A stretch of DNA of 64,000 nucleotides from Blastomonas natatoria (GTDB lineage Bacteria; Pseudomonadota; Alphaproteobacteria; Sphingomonadales; Sphingomonadaceae). The first letter of the stretch is position 1. Every line of letters starts with the position of its first letter. Of this stretch, positions 1 through 9,074 are shown piece by piece. The notes under the pieces are model-generated. The model was not told the DNA's origin. It did not search any database and saw only the letters and a list, made by a program, of their open reading frames with translations. Position numbers and translations under genes: made by a program. The stretch spans positions 186,001 to 250,000 of the forward strand of contig NZ_QJJM01000002.1 in the NCBI RefSeq assembly GCF_003201955.1, written 5' to 3'.

Positions 1-1
1 C

Positions 2-292
2 TCAGGCGATGCGACCGACCCGCCCGACACCCTGTTCCTATGGTATGCGCACGTTTTCGCGCGGCTCTATTCGCGGCTGGTGCGCGCGCGGTCAGGCTGC
101 ACCGGTGCCGCGCCCGATCCGCGCTATCCCTCGCGCTGGCACTATCGCATCGCGCCGGTCACAACTGGCGCAGCGCCCGCGCGGGCCGCGCCGCCAGCAC
201 GGGGAGCGATCCGGCAATCCCCAGCCCCAGCGTCAGCAGCGCGCCTCCACCCAGAGTCATCAGCACCACCGGCCAGTCGGGTGCCCAGTTGA
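2..292 (+). CDS. C-terminal fragment of an unidentified protein, cut by the left edge
   Basis: An open frame runs from the window edge to a stop at 290-292, giving about 96 visible residues. In the first 150 bases nearly every third codon position is G or C, as expected of a real gene here, and the translation is rich in Trp, Tyr and Arg (for example LFLWYAHVFARLYSRL). After about residue 50 it becomes Ala/Pro-rich and runs antisense to the last 134 bases of the ABC permease gene, so that tail may be a genuine convergent overlap or the true end may differ. I do not recognise the family and assign no function. Confidence 0.35.
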   Translation, partial: SGDATDPPDTLFLWYAHVFARLYSRLVRARSGCTGAAPDPRYPSRWHYRIAPVTTGAAPARAAPPARGAIRQSPAPASAARLHPESSAPPASRVPS

Positions 293-2690
293 AGCTGAAG
301 ATCTGGGTGATGACATACCAGGCAGCGGTCAGCCCCAGCGCGAGCGCGACCAGCGCCAGCAGCGCGGCGAGCAGGCCATATTCGAGCGCCTGGGCCGACA
401 GGATCTGCCTTCGCGTCGCGCCCAGCGTCTTCAGGATCACGCTGTCATAGATGCGCGCCTGACGGCTGGCGGCGATCGCGCCGATCAGCACCGCGATGCC
501 GGAGAGGATCGCGATCGACCCGGCGGCGGCAATGGCGGTGGCGACCTGCGTCAGGATCGTCGTCACCTGGCCGATCACGTCGCGCACCTCGATCACCGAG
601 CTTGAGGCGAACCCGGCGAGCACCGCCTTGCTGACGGCGCGCTCCTTGACGTCCGCGTCCGCCATGCCCTTGAGCGAGACCGTCGCGGCGAGGTTGTGCG
701 GCGCATCGCGCAGCGTGTTGGGGCTGAACACCATAGTGTAGTTGAAACCCATCGTGTCCCAGTTGATCTGGCGAAGCGAGGCGATCTTCGCGGTGAATTC
801 GCGCCCCAGCAGGCTGACGGTCAGGCTGTCGCCGACCTTCAGATCGAGGATTCGCGCCATCTCGCGATCGACCGAGACCAACGGCGGTCCGTCATAGCCT
901 TTCGGCCACCATTTGCCCTCGACCAGTTCGCTCCCCTCCGGCAGGGTTTCGGCGTAGGTCAGCCCCCGCTCGCCACGCAGCACCCAGGCGTTCTCCGGAA
1001 TGTCCTTGAGATCGGCGACGCGGATGTCCTTGTAGCCGGTAATCGTCCCGCGCAGCGAGGGCACCGCGTTGACCTTCGCCCCGGGTGCGGCCTGCTCGAC
1101 CGTCCGGCGGAACTCCTCGCCCCGCGCCACCGGCACGTCGAGCACGAACAGGTTTGGCGCTTCCTTGGGCACAGTGCGGGTGATCTCGTTGGTCAGGCTG
1201 GTCTGGATGCCCGCAAGGATCACGAACAGGGTGAGGCCCAGCCCCAGTGCCACCACGAGCTGCCCGGTCTGCGCGCCCGGACGGTGGAGGTTGGCGAGCG
1301 CCAGCCGCAGCAACGGAGCCTTGGGACGCGGCAGGCGCGCGGCGGCCCAGCGGATCGCCCAGCCTATGCCGGCGAGCATCAGCAGCACGCCGGTCGCCGC
1401 CGCCATGAACCAGGCGGAGAACACCGCCTCGCGCGCGGTCACCAGCGCCAGCGTGACGATGCCTGCAATGCCCACGCCGACCGCGATCAGCGTCGCACGA
1501 TCGGGCCAGCGATTGCCCTCGATCAGCGATCGGAACAGCCCTGCTGCGGGCACATGCCGCGCGCGCGCCAGCGGCGGCAGCGCGAAGATGAACGCGATCA
1601 GCAGGCCATAGGCAGCGCTCACCGCCAGCGGTAGCGGATGGATCGCAAAGCCCGGCTTGACCGGCAGCACATCGCCCGCCGCTGCGATGATCGCAGGCGG
1701 GATCAGCGCGCCCGCGACAAGCCCGCCCAATATGGCGAGCGCCGACACCGCGAGGATCTGCACGAGGTATATCCTCAATATGTCGCCCGAACCCGCGCCC
1801 AGAATCTTGAGCGTGGCGATGCCCTGGCGCTTGGTGGCGAGATACGATGCCACGCCATTGCCGACGCCGATGCCTGCAATCACGAGGGCCGCGAGCCCCA
1901 CCAGCGACAGGAACTGGCCCATGCGTTCGATGAAGCGCGCCGTCCCCGGTGCGCCCCGTTCGCGGTCGCGCAGTTCCAGGCCTGCTTCGGGAAACTCTGC
2001 CTTCAACCGCTCGATCGATTGCGCCGGATCGGCCAGCGGGCCGACCTTCACACGGTATTTCGCTTCATACATGCTGCCCGGCTGGATCAGCCCGGTGCGC
2101 TGAATGCCGAGGTCGGACACGAGCGCGACCGGGCCGAGCGTGAAGCCCTCACCCAGCCTGTCGGGTTCGTCGACGATGATGCCGCTGATCGTGAATTCGG
2201 CCTCTCCAAAGCGGATCCTGTCGCCGGGCTTGAGGTCGAGCCGGTCGGCCAGCCCTGCACCGATCACGGCGCTAGCAGGATCGAGGGGGCCGTATGTGCC
2301 CGATTGCAGCGTCAGCGTGCCATAAAGCGGATAATCATAGTCCACGCCCTTCAACTCGGCCAGGATCGCATCGGGACCGGTCCCCTGCGCGCGCGGGCCG
2401 GTTCGCTGTGCCATGGCCTGCATGCGTACCGTTTCTGAGACCAGCCCGTCGCGCTCGAACGCGGCGAGCTCGGCCTCGGTCGCCATGCGTTGCGACATGG
2501 TCACCTCGAAATCGCCGCCCAGAATGACCTGCCCACGCTGCGACAGCTCGCCGGTGATCGAGGCGGTGAGGCTGCCGATCGTCGCCAGCGTCGCCACGCC
2601 CAGGAACAGGCAGATGATCAGCAGCCTGAGGCCGCGAAACCGTCCCGACAGGTCACGTCGCGCGATGCGCCATATCTGCGCCCAGGTCAT
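159..2690 (-). CDS. ABC transporter permease, FtsX/LolC-like (YbbP-type, 843 aa)
   Basis: Large inner-membrane permease that works with the ATPase encoded just upstream. An N-terminal helix (about residues 20-40) is followed by a periplasmic MacB-like domain. Then come two FtsX blocks, one from about residue 250 with several helices and one at the C-terminus, with hydrophobic segments between. This duplicated layout fits the YbbP-type family of exporters linked to lipases/esterases. The start chosen is the ATG at 2690 (MTWAQIWRIARRDL), because it overlaps the ATPase stop by four bases (ATGA), which indicates translational coupling; a longer frame opens at 2756 but lies inside the ATPase gene. 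The divergent neighbour is an SGNH esterase, as in the E. coli tesA-ybbAP arrangement. The exported substrate is unknown. Confidence 0.9.
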   Translation of the reverse strand: MTWAQIWRIARRDLSGRFRGLRLLIICLFLGVATLATIGSLTASITGELSQRGQVILGGDFEVTMSQRMATEAELAAFERDGLVSETVRMQAMAQRTGPRAQGTGPDAILAELKGVDYDYPLYGTLTLQSGTYGPLDPASAVIGAGLADRLDLKPGDRIRFGEAEFTISGIIVDEPDRLGEGFTLGPVALVSDLGIQRTGLIQPGSMYEAKYRVKVGPLADPAQSIERLKAEFPEAGLELRDRERGAPGTARFIERMGQFLSLVGLAALVIAGIGVGNGVASYLATKRQGIATLKILGAGSGDILRIYLVQILAVSALAILGGLVAGALIPPAIIAAAGDVLPVKPGFAIHPLPLAVSAAYGLLIAFIFALPPLARARHVPAAGLFRSLIEGNRWPDRATLIAVGVGIAGIVTLALVTAREAVFSAWFMAAATGVLLMLAGIGWAIRWAAARLPRPKAPLLRLALANLHRPGAQTGQLVVALGLGLTLFVILAGIQTSLTNEITRTVPKEAPNLFVLDVPVARGEEFRRTVEQAAPGAKVNAVPSLRGTITGYKDIRVADLKDIPENAWVLRGERGLTYAETLPEGSELVEGKWWPKGYDGPPLVSVDREMARILDLKVGDSLTVSLLGREFTAKIASLRQINWDTMGFNYTMVFSPNTLRDAPHNLAATVSLKGMADADVKERAVSKAVLAGFASSSVIEVRDVIGQVTTILTQVATAIAAAGSIAILSGIAVLIGAIAASRQARIYDSVILKTLGATRRQILSAQALEYGLLAALLALVALALGLTAAWYVITQIFSFNWAPDWPVVLMTLGGGALLTLGLGIAGSLPVLAARPARALRQL

Positions 2691-3412
2691 GCGCCAGCGC
2701 CACCCGCACGATCGGCGACGATCAGCCCGTCGCGCATCTCGATCACGCGGTCGCAATGCGTCGCGAGCGACGGATCGTGGGTGATAATCAACAGCGTCGC
2801 CCCGCTCGCGCGCTGTCGGCTAAACAGCAGGTCGATGATCGCTTCACCGGTCGCGCCGTCGAGATTGCCCGTCGGCTCGTCGGCAAAGATGATCTCCGGC
2901 CCCGGTGCCATGGCGCGCGCGATGGCGACGCGCTGCTGCTCACCGCCCGAAAGCTGGCTGGGATAATGGGTGACGCGGTGGCCAAGCCCCACTGCCTCGA
3001 GCTCGCGCTGCGCGGTGCCGAAGGGATCGGCAATCCCGGCCAGCTCCAGCGGCACGGCGACATTTTCCAGCGCGGTCATCGTCGGCAGCAGGTGAAAGGC
3101 CTGCAATACGATGCCGATGCGGCCGCGCCGCGCGCGCGCCAGGCCATCCTCGTCCATCGGCCCGAAATCCACTCCGCCCACGCGCACCTCGCCGCTGCTC
3201 GCACGCTCCAGCCCGGACAGGATCGCCATCAGCGAGGATTTGCCCGATCCCGAAGGGCCCAACAGCGCCACCGACTGACCCAGCGGGATTTCCAGATCGA
3301 TGCCCTTCAGAATCTGCGTCTGATGGCCTGCCTCGCCCAGCGAGAGGGTGACATTGCGGGCGGCGATAGCAATATGGGGGGCAATTTGCGGCCGCGTGAG
3401 CGTATCGTGCAT
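2687..3412 (-). CDS. ABC transporter ATP-binding protein (YbbA/LolD-type)
   Basis: Cytoplasmic ATPase of 241 residues that powers the permease encoded downstream with a four-base overlap. All nucleotide-binding motifs are intact: Walker A GPSGSGKSS at residues 52-60, Q-loop Gln104, signature LSGGEQQR at 154-161, Walker B IIFADEP at 174-180 and the switch His212. The Pro-Thr-Gly-Asn-Leu-Asp run after Walker B is typical of the MacB/LolD/FtsE class, whose members act with FtsX-fold permeases in mechanotransmission or lipoprotein release rather than classic import. It is divergent from the esterase gene with only about 20 bases between starts. Confidence 0.93.
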   Translation of the reverse strand: MHDTLTRPQIAPHIAIAARNVTLSLGEAGHQTQILKGIDLEIPLGQSVALLGPSGSGKSSLMAILSGLERASSGEVRVGGVDFGPMDEDGLARARRGRIGIVLQAFHLLPTMTALENVAVPLELAGIADPFGTAQRELEAVGLGHRVTHYPSQLSGGEQQRVAIARAMAPGPEIIFADEPTGNLDGATGEAIIDLLFSRQRASGATLLIITHDPSLATHCDRVIEMRDGLIVADRAGGAGA

Positions 3413-3432
3413 GAAATGAAAGGGCTTTCGCT

Positions 3433-4146
3433 TTGGGACGGAACAGCATTCTATATGGGGCGGCTTTGTTGCTTGTCCATTGCACCACGGCCTGCACGCA
3501 GCCGTCGGACGAAGCGACCAAGCCGCCGGTCGAAAAGGGACAGGAAACCGGCGCCGAAAAGCCGGGGCGCAATCCGCTCAATGCCGATACGCGTCTGGTC
3601 ATGGCCTTCGGTGACAGCCTATACGCCGGCTATAACGTCAAGCAGGACGAAAGCTTCCCTTCGCAGCTCGAAAAAGCCTTGTCCGCCAAGGGCATGAATG
3701 TGCAGGTCCATAACGCCGGCGTCTCTGGCGATACCACCGCCGCAGGATTGCAGCGCCTCGCCTTCGCGCTCGACGGGCTGCCGCGCAAGCCCGATCTCGT
3801 CATTCTGGGCCTGGGCGGCAACGACATGCTGCGCGGGATCAGCCCCGACCAGACCGAAAGCAATCTGGAAGCGATGCTGCAGGAATTGCAGAAGCGCGAC
3901 ATTCCCGTGGTGCTCACCGGCATGATCGCTGCGCCCAATCTGGGCCAGGACTATGCGCGCAAGTTCAACCCCATCTATGCGAAGCTCGCCGAGAAATATG
4001 ATGCCGAGCTGTACCCGTTCTTCCTGGATGGCGTCATCACCGACAAGGCGCTGATGCTGCCCGATGGCATCCACCCCAACCCCAAGGGCATCGCCAAGGT
4101 GGTGGCGGGGATCGACGACATCGTAGCCGATGAATTGAAGGGCTGA
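3433..4146 (+). CDS. Arylesterase / acyl-CoA thioesterase I-like SGNH hydrolase (TesA family)
   Basis: Exported hydrolase of 237 residues that cleaves acyl or aryl esters. The SGNH blocks are visible: the nucleophile in AFGDSL near residue 60, a Gly block in VSGDTTAAG, the Asn block GGNDML, and the C-terminal Asp/His in DGIHPN. A short hydrophobic N-terminus ending LLVHCTTAC is consistent with a signal peptide, possibly a weak lipobox, followed by a Lys/Glu-rich linker. The start is a TTG at 3433: no in-frame ATG occurs before the catalytic block, and AAAGGG lies eight bases upstream. Divergence from a YbbAP-type exporter matches the tesA-ybbAP gene neighbourhood. Confidence 0.87.
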   Translation: MGRNSILYGAALLLVHCTTACTQPSDEATKPPVEKGQETGAEKPGRNPLNADTRLVMAFGDSLYAGYNVKQDESFPSQLEKALSAKGMNVQVHNAGVSGDTTAAGLQRLAFALDGLPRKPDLVILGLGGNDMLRGISPDQTESNLEAMLQELQKRDIPVVLTGMIAAPNLGQDYARKFNPIYAKLAEKYDAELYPFFLDGVITDKALMLPDGIHPNPKGIAKVVAGIDDIVADELKG

Positions 4147-4290
4147 GCCGATAGCGTCAGATTGGCGACACATCGCAGACAACCTGGCGACAGTTTGACG
4201 TAGACCAGCACCTGATGAGTCACGGTGACGCCATGGCGGCGTCATCGCATGCTCCTAGCAGCGCCCCGGAACATCAACGGGGGTTGCGCC

Positions 4291-6960
4291 ATGATTCTGA
4301 ACACATCTGCCGCTGCGCTGCTGCGCACATCGATCTCGCTCATCGCCTTTGCTGCCGCCGCGAGCGTGCCTGCCATGGCGCAGGAGGCAGCCGACGATGA
4401 GAATGCTGTCGAAGGCGAAATCATCGTCCAGGGCGCAATCATCACCGCGCAGGGCGAATCGATCGCGCAGAAGCGCAATGCCGACAATCTGATCGACATC
4501 TCGGCGGCAGACTCGGTCGGCCGCTTCCCCGACCAGAACAGCGCCGCCGCCCTGTCGCGCCTGCCCGCCGTCGCGGTACAGCGCGACCAGGGCCAGGAGC
4601 GCTATATCCAGGTGCGCGGCGCGCCCAACCGCTGGACCTCGGTCAGCATCGACGGTGTACCGATGATCGGCGCGGACGAGGGCGGCCTCACCCGCGCCTA
4701 TCGCTTCGACGCGGTGCCGGCAGTGATCCTGAACGCGCTGGCGATCAACAAGTCGCTGACCCCCAATATCCAGGCCGAAGCGATCGTCGCCAATATTGAC
4801 CTCCGCACCTTCTCGCCGCTGGCGGGCAAGAACGGCTTCCATGTCCAGGGCGATGTCGGCTACGGCTTCATGGAACTGGGCGAAGGCGACCAGCGCCAGG
4901 GTTCGCTGCGCGTCTCGTACAGCGACGGCACGTTCGGCGTCGTTGCGGGCGCATCGCACTATCGCCGCGAGCAGGTAACCGACAACCGGGAGGTCGGCCT
5001 GTATGACGAGCCGAGCGGCCCCGCCGACACCCAGTTCGGCCCGACCGAAATCGACATCCGCCAGTATCGCCTGGTCCGTGAGAATAACGGCCTGTTCGCC
5101 GCGTTCGAATATTCGCCGCAAGCGGGCCAGAAGCTCTATGCCAGGACCATCTATACCGAATTCAAGGACGACGAGCAGCGCGACCAGTACGAGATCCGGC
5201 TCGACCGCGCACTGTCGGGCACGCGCAACCTGTCGGGCGGCGATCTCGTCCGCGTGCCCGTTCGCGGGTCGTTCAACCTCGGCAACTATCGCACGCGCAA
5301 TTTCATCAACACCATCGGCGGCGATTATGAGGAGAATGGCTGGAAGGTGAACTTCGCGGCCAACTATACCCGCACCGAGAACACCACCTATCTGCCGCTT
5401 GTCCAGGCGAGCACCGCCACCGCGACCTCGCCTTCGGTCCGCTATGATTTCAGCCGTCCCAACCTGCCGATCGTTCAGCTGTTCCAGACCGTCCCCGGCG
5501 CGACGGCGGGCAGCTTCGTGCGCGGCCCGGCGCTGGCCAATTTCGACCAGACGACGCTGATCAACGCCAACACCGCGCCCGCACTCGTCATCCCGATCGT
5601 GCAGGACGTTTTCACCGACAGCTATACGGTGAAGCTCGATGTGGCAAAGGAACTGGGCGATGTGACGCTGACCGGCGGGCTGCTCTATGCCGATCGCGAT
5701 ATCGGCGGCTTCATCTTCGCGACCTCGAACGCCGTACTTCTCTCGCCCGCCGCGCTGGCGGGGACCGGGCTCAGCTTCAACCCGGCCAGCTATATCACCA
5801 ACACCCCCTGGGATACCGGCTTCCCGCTCGGGCTCACCTTCAACTATGTCGACAACACGCGGATGCGCGCCGATCTCGACAACATCTTCGCGACGCTGCA
5901 GCGCCAGGGTCGGTTCAATCCTGCAAATAACGTTCCGGCGGAAAACCGCTTCCAGCTGAACGAGAAGACGCTGACCGCCTATGGCATGGCCAAATGGGTT
6001 TTCGATGGCGGCCAGGTGATCGCAGGCGCGCGCGTCGAGCATTTCCGGCTGCAAAATCAGGGCCAGGCGCGGCTCGCCAACGGCACGCTGGTGCCGCTCT
6101 CGGCACCGCAGGACTATACCGACATCTTCCCGAGCGTGAACGCCAAGTTCGACCTGACCGACAATCTGGTCTTCCGCCTTGCCGGACAGCGCGGCATCGC
6201 CCGGCCCAGCTTCGGTGAAATCCGGGTCGGGTCGGCGATCAACGACACCAACAGCCCCGGCACGATCGCGGGCGGCAACCCTGATCTTCGCCCCGAATAT
6301 ACCTGGGGCGTCGATGCGAGCCTGGAATATTACATCCCCGGCCAGGGCATCATTGCGGTATCCGCCTATCACCGCTGGGTCGACAATGTGCTGTTCTCGA
6401 ACACACAGATCGTCGGCACGGACGCGTTCAACAGCAACGGCGTCGATCGCTCGCGCTATCTGCTCACCTCGAGCTTCAACGGCAATTCGGGTGAGCTTTA
6501 CGGCGTCGAGTTCAACTATCAGCAGCAGTTCACCTTCCTGCCCTCGCCGCTCGACGGCTTCGGGTTCCAGGGCAACCTGACGCTGATCGAGGGCAGCTTC
6601 GATACCGACCAGCGCCGCAATATCGGCTTCCCCGGCACCTCGGACACGATCGTCAACGCCTCGCTCTATTACGAGAAATACGGGCTTTCGGTCCGCGCGA
6701 GCTATCAATGGCGCAGCGACTATCTGGAAACTCTCTCGATCGGCACCGGCGGGACGGTTACGGGCGACGAGTTCCGCGGCGGGTATACCAATGTCGATGT
6801 CGCGATCCGCTATGACATCACGCCGAACATCAGCCTGTTCGCCGACCTCAACAATCTGACCGACGCCAAATATACCGCGTTTCTCGGCAGCAAGGGCCGC
6901 CCGACCGAGGTGGAACAGATCGGCCGCCGGTACCTTGCCGGCATCCGCTTCGGCTTCTGA
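4291..6960 (+). CDS. TonB-dependent outer-membrane receptor (Xanthomonas/Caulobacter-type)
   Basis: Receptor of 889 residues that imports a bound substrate across the outer membrane using TonB energy. A signal peptide ends at AMA/QE (residue 30). A TonB-box-like stretch EIIVQG follows, then a plug domain (about 65-190) with the VGRFPDQNSAAAL motif characteristic of the TonB-Xanth-Caul subfamily. The rest is a beta-barrel with aromatic girdles, ending in RFGF with a C-terminal Phe. The ATG at 4291 is preferred over an upstream in-frame ATG at 4225 because the signal peptide begins there and a GGGGG purine stretch precedes it. The subfamily often takes up glycans or other large molecules. An exported phosphatase gene follows after 13 bases, so the ligand may be phosphorylated. 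Confidence 0.93.
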   Translation: MILNTSAAALLRTSISLIAFAAAASVPAMAQEAADDENAVEGEIIVQGAIITAQGESIAQKRNADNLIDISAADSVGRFPDQNSAAALSRLPAVAVQRDQGQERYIQVRGAPNRWTSVSIDGVPMIGADEGGLTRAYRFDAVPAVILNALAINKSLTPNIQAEAIVANIDLRTFSPLAGKNGFHVQGDVGYGFMELGEGDQRQGSLRVSYSDGTFGVVAGASHYRREQVTDNREVGLYDEPSGPADTQFGPTEIDIRQYRLVRENNGLFAAFEYSPQAGQKLYARTIYTEFKDDEQRDQYEIRLDRALSGTRNLSGGDLVRVPVRGSFNLGNYRTRNFINTIGGDYEENGWKVNFAANYTRTENTTYLPLVQASTATATSPSVRYDFSRPNLPIVQLFQTVPGATAGSFVRGPALANFDQTTLINANTAPALVIPIVQDVFTDSYTVKLDVAKELGDVTLTGGLLYADRDIGGFIFATSNAVLLSPAALAGTGLSFNPASYITNTPWDTGFPLGLTFNYVDNTRMRADLDNIFATLQRQGRFNPANNVPAENRFQLNEKTLTAYGMAKWVFDGGQVIAGARVEHFRLQNQGQARLANGTLVPLSAPQDYTDIFPSVNAKFDLTDNLVFRLAGQRGIARPSFGEIRVGSAINDTNSPGTIAGGNPDLRPEYTWGVDASLEYYIPGQGIIAVSAYHRWVDNVLFSNTQIVGTDAFNSNGVDRSRYLLTSSFNGNSGELYGVEFNYQQQFTFLPSPLDGFGFQGNLTLIEGSFDTDQRRNIGFPGTSDTIVNASLYYEKYGLSVRASYQWRSDYLETLSIGTGGTVTGDEFRGGYTNVDVAIRYDITPNISLFADLNNLTDAKYTAFLGSKGRPTEVEQIGRRYLAGIRFGF

Positions 6961-6973
6961 AAGGAGAGACTGT

Positions 6974-8020
6974 ATGCGCCTCAAGACCGCTTTCGCCCTC
7001 GCGCTGTTCGCCAGCGCCGCGCCTGCGCTCGCTATCGATAGCGTGATGGTCAGCCGGATCGATGCCGACAAGGTCAAGGTGACCTGGACCGACGCCGATC
7101 CGGTGGACATCATCGTCACCGACACGCCAATCGCGGCCGGGGCGGCCGTGCCGGCGGTCAAGGCCAACCGCAAGGGCGAGGCGATCGTCGCACTGCCCGC
7201 GAGCAAGCGCCAGTTCCTCGTCCTGCGCGACGGCGGCGATGCCTCGCTCACGCTGACGGCGGAGCGCGAGCTGCCGCTCGCCAGGGGATCGAACTTCCGC
7301 GATCTGGGCGGCTACAAGGCGGCGGGCGGCAAGACCGTGCGCTGGGGCAAGATCTTCCGCTCGGGCGCGCTGCCGCTGCTCACCGACGAGGATTACACGC
7401 TGCTCGGCGGGCTCGCTATCGGCACCATCGTCGATCTGCGCTCGATCGAGGAGCGCGAGGTTGCCGCGACCCAGCTCGACGATCGCACCGGTGCGCTGTT
7501 CATCTCCAACGACTATTCGCTGAAACCCCTGATGGCGAACATGGGCAGCATGAAGGGCGAATATGTCTATACCGGCATGGAAAAGCTCCTCGCCCCCCAG
7601 TACCGTTCGCTGTTCAAGCGGCTGCTCGCCGACGATGGCGCGGTGATGTATCACTGTTCCGCCGGGCAGGACCGCACCGGCATTGCCTCGGCGCTGATCC
7701 TGAGCGCGCTGGGTGTCGACCGCGAGACGATCCTGGCCGATTATCACCTCTCGACGCAGCTGCGCCGTCCGCAGAACGAGATGCCGCCGCTCGACCCGGC
7801 CGACTATCCGACCAACCCGATTGTGCAATATTATGCCGCCGCCGCGAAAAAGCCCGGTGGTGTGAAGGCAGAGCCGCTCTATTCCGCCTCGGGCAAATCG
7901 CATCTGGCGCAGTTTTTCGAGGTGATCGACCGCGATTATGGTGGGGTCGAGGGCTATCTGGCGACGATCGGGATCACGCAGGTCGACATCGCGCGGTTGC
8001 GGGCGCTGTATCTGGAATGA
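6974..8020 (+). CDS. Exported tyrosine phosphatase-like protein (Y_phosphatase3 family)
   Basis: Protein of 348 residues with a signal peptide cut after PALA (residue 20), so it should act in the periplasm or beyond. Residues 21-100 form a small beta-rich N-terminal domain. The phosphatase domain follows, with NFRDLGGY at 107-114 and the P-loop HCSAGQDRTG whose catalytic Cys is residue 228; the general-acid region lies in the preceding 60 residues. This signature belongs to the bacterial Y_phosphatase3/LipA-like group, which acts on phosphotyrosine, phospholipids or other phosphomonoesters. The gene begins 13 bases after the receptor stop, with AAGGAGA at 6961-6967 as its ribosome site, so the two are probably one operon. 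Confidence 0.88.
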   Translation: MRLKTAFALALFASAAPALAIDSVMVSRIDADKVKVTWTDADPVDIIVTDTPIAAGAAVPAVKANRKGEAIVALPASKRQFLVLRDGGDASLTLTAERELPLARGSNFRDLGGYKAAGGKTVRWGKIFRSGALPLLTDEDYTLLGGLAIGTIVDLRSIEEREVAATQLDDRTGALFISNDYSLKPLMANMGSMKGEYVYTGMEKLLAPQYRSLFKRLLADDGAVMYHCSAGQDRTGIASALILSALGVDRETILADYHLSTQLRRPQNEMPPLDPADYPTNPIVQYYAAAAKKPGGVKAEPLYSASGKSHLAQFFEVIDRDYGGVEGYLATIGITQVDIARLRALYLE

Positions 8021-8030
8021 CTTCACGTCC

Positions 8031-8099
8031 TCCGGCGAACGCCGGAGTCCAGAGCGACTGCAATGCAATCTCGCCCCTGGATTCCGGCTTTCGCCGGAA
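8031..8099. repeat. REP-like paired palindrome, copy A1
   Basis: Two short hairpins, TCCGGCGAACGCCGGA and TTCCGGCTTTCGCCGGAA, are separated by about 35 bases and themselves pair as a larger cruciform (GGAGTCCAG against CTGGATTCC). It lies between the convergent phosphatase and stress-protein genes and could serve as a bidirectional terminator. A near-identical copy lies at 11253-11322. Confidence 0.8.
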
Positions 8100-8118
8100 A
8101 ACGTGCTTCATGCGACAG

Positions 8119-8958
8119 TTACCGGAACAGCAGCACCGATGTCTGCCCGGCGCGGATCATCTGCGTCGTGGTACTGCCCACCAGCATGTTGCGCAGCGGG
8201 CTGTGGCCGTACGCCCCCATGACGAGCAGGTCGATGCCGCGTTCCTTGATGACCTGCGGAAGAACCGCATCAGGATTGCCCTCGCGCTGAATCGCCTTGA
8301 CGCCCGCGCGCCCGGTAAACCGGGTCTGCGCCCAGTCGATATGCGCGGCATTGGTATCTGTATAGGGTCCGACCAGCACGACATCGATATCGAGCCCACC
8401 GAACAGCATCGAGGTAGAAACATAGTCGAGCGCCTTGTGGCTCGAAGGCCCGCCGTCAAAGGCGATGGCGATGCGCTGCGGGGCCTTGAAGACGCGGGTG
8501 GCAACCAGCACCGGCTTGCGGCTCTGGCGGATGACGCGCTCGACCTTGCTGCCCAGATGACCCTTGGCAAAATCCGCCTGCGCGCCGCGCTTGCCGATTA
8601 TGGTCATGTCGCTGAACGCCTCACGCTCGGCGATCGTCTCGACGATACCGCCCTCGCGCAGGCTGAGCTCGACATCGCTCACCCCGCGCGCGCGCAGCTG
8701 GTCGACAGCAGCCTCGAGCAGTAGCTGTCCCTGGCGATCGGCCAAACGCCCTTCCGCCGCCTTGAGCGCCAGCACCTCATCGAGCAGGCCCGGCTTGCCC
8801 GCCAGCCCTGCTCCGTCGAGCTCGGCGCGCGCGTCGTTGCGCTGGATAACGTGAAGCAGTTCGACCGTCGCCTTGAGCCGCTGCGCCGCCCAATCGGCGT
8901 GCTCGCACACGGTCTGCGAATAATGCGATACGTCGAGGCAGGCCAGAAGCCGCTGCAT
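8119..8958 (-). CDS. Universal stress protein, tandem UspA domains
   Basis: Cytoplasmic protein of 279 residues with two UspA folds in tandem (about 1-145 and 150-279). The second domain carries the ATP-binding pattern G-x2-G-x9-GST (MGAYGHSPLRNMLVGSTT near the C-terminus), so it is probably the nucleotide-binding half. The first has a looser version (GKRGAQADFAKGHLGS). Proteins of this kind accumulate under stress or growth arrest, but the exact role is not readable from sequence. The ATG at 8958 is chosen because CAGGAGAG precedes it at good spacing; the frame stays open upstream to 9048 without UspA similarity. Confidence 0.9.
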   Translation of the reverse strand: MQRLLACLDVSHYSQTVCEHADWAAQRLKATVELLHVIQRNDARAELDGAGLAGKPGLLDEVLALKAAEGRLADRQGQLLLEAAVDQLRARGVSDVELSLREGGIVETIAEREAFSDMTIIGKRGAQADFAKGHLGSKVERVIRQSRKPVLVATRVFKAPQRIAIAFDGGPSSHKALDYVSTSMLFGGLDIDVVLVGPYTDTNAAHIDWAQTRFTGRAGVKAIQREGNPDAVLPQVIKERGIDLLVMGAYGHSPLRNMLVGSTTTQMIRAGQTSVLLFR

Positions 8959-9074
8959 GTTTCTCTCCTGTCGGTTCCCGGCTGTTGCCGGTGAAGCTTG
9001 AGCATGGGGGAAGCGGCATTGCACCGGCATGGCCCCCTGGTTGTGCAACGTTCAGGACGGTGGATCGATGCCCG

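Noticed and set aside
4255-7251. 998-residue open frame on the reverse strand across the TonB receptor gene
   Set aside because: It is exactly antisense to a clear receptor gene. In GC-rich genomes the antisense frame stays open because stop codons are rare; the translation has no domain and biased Ala/Arg/Asp composition.
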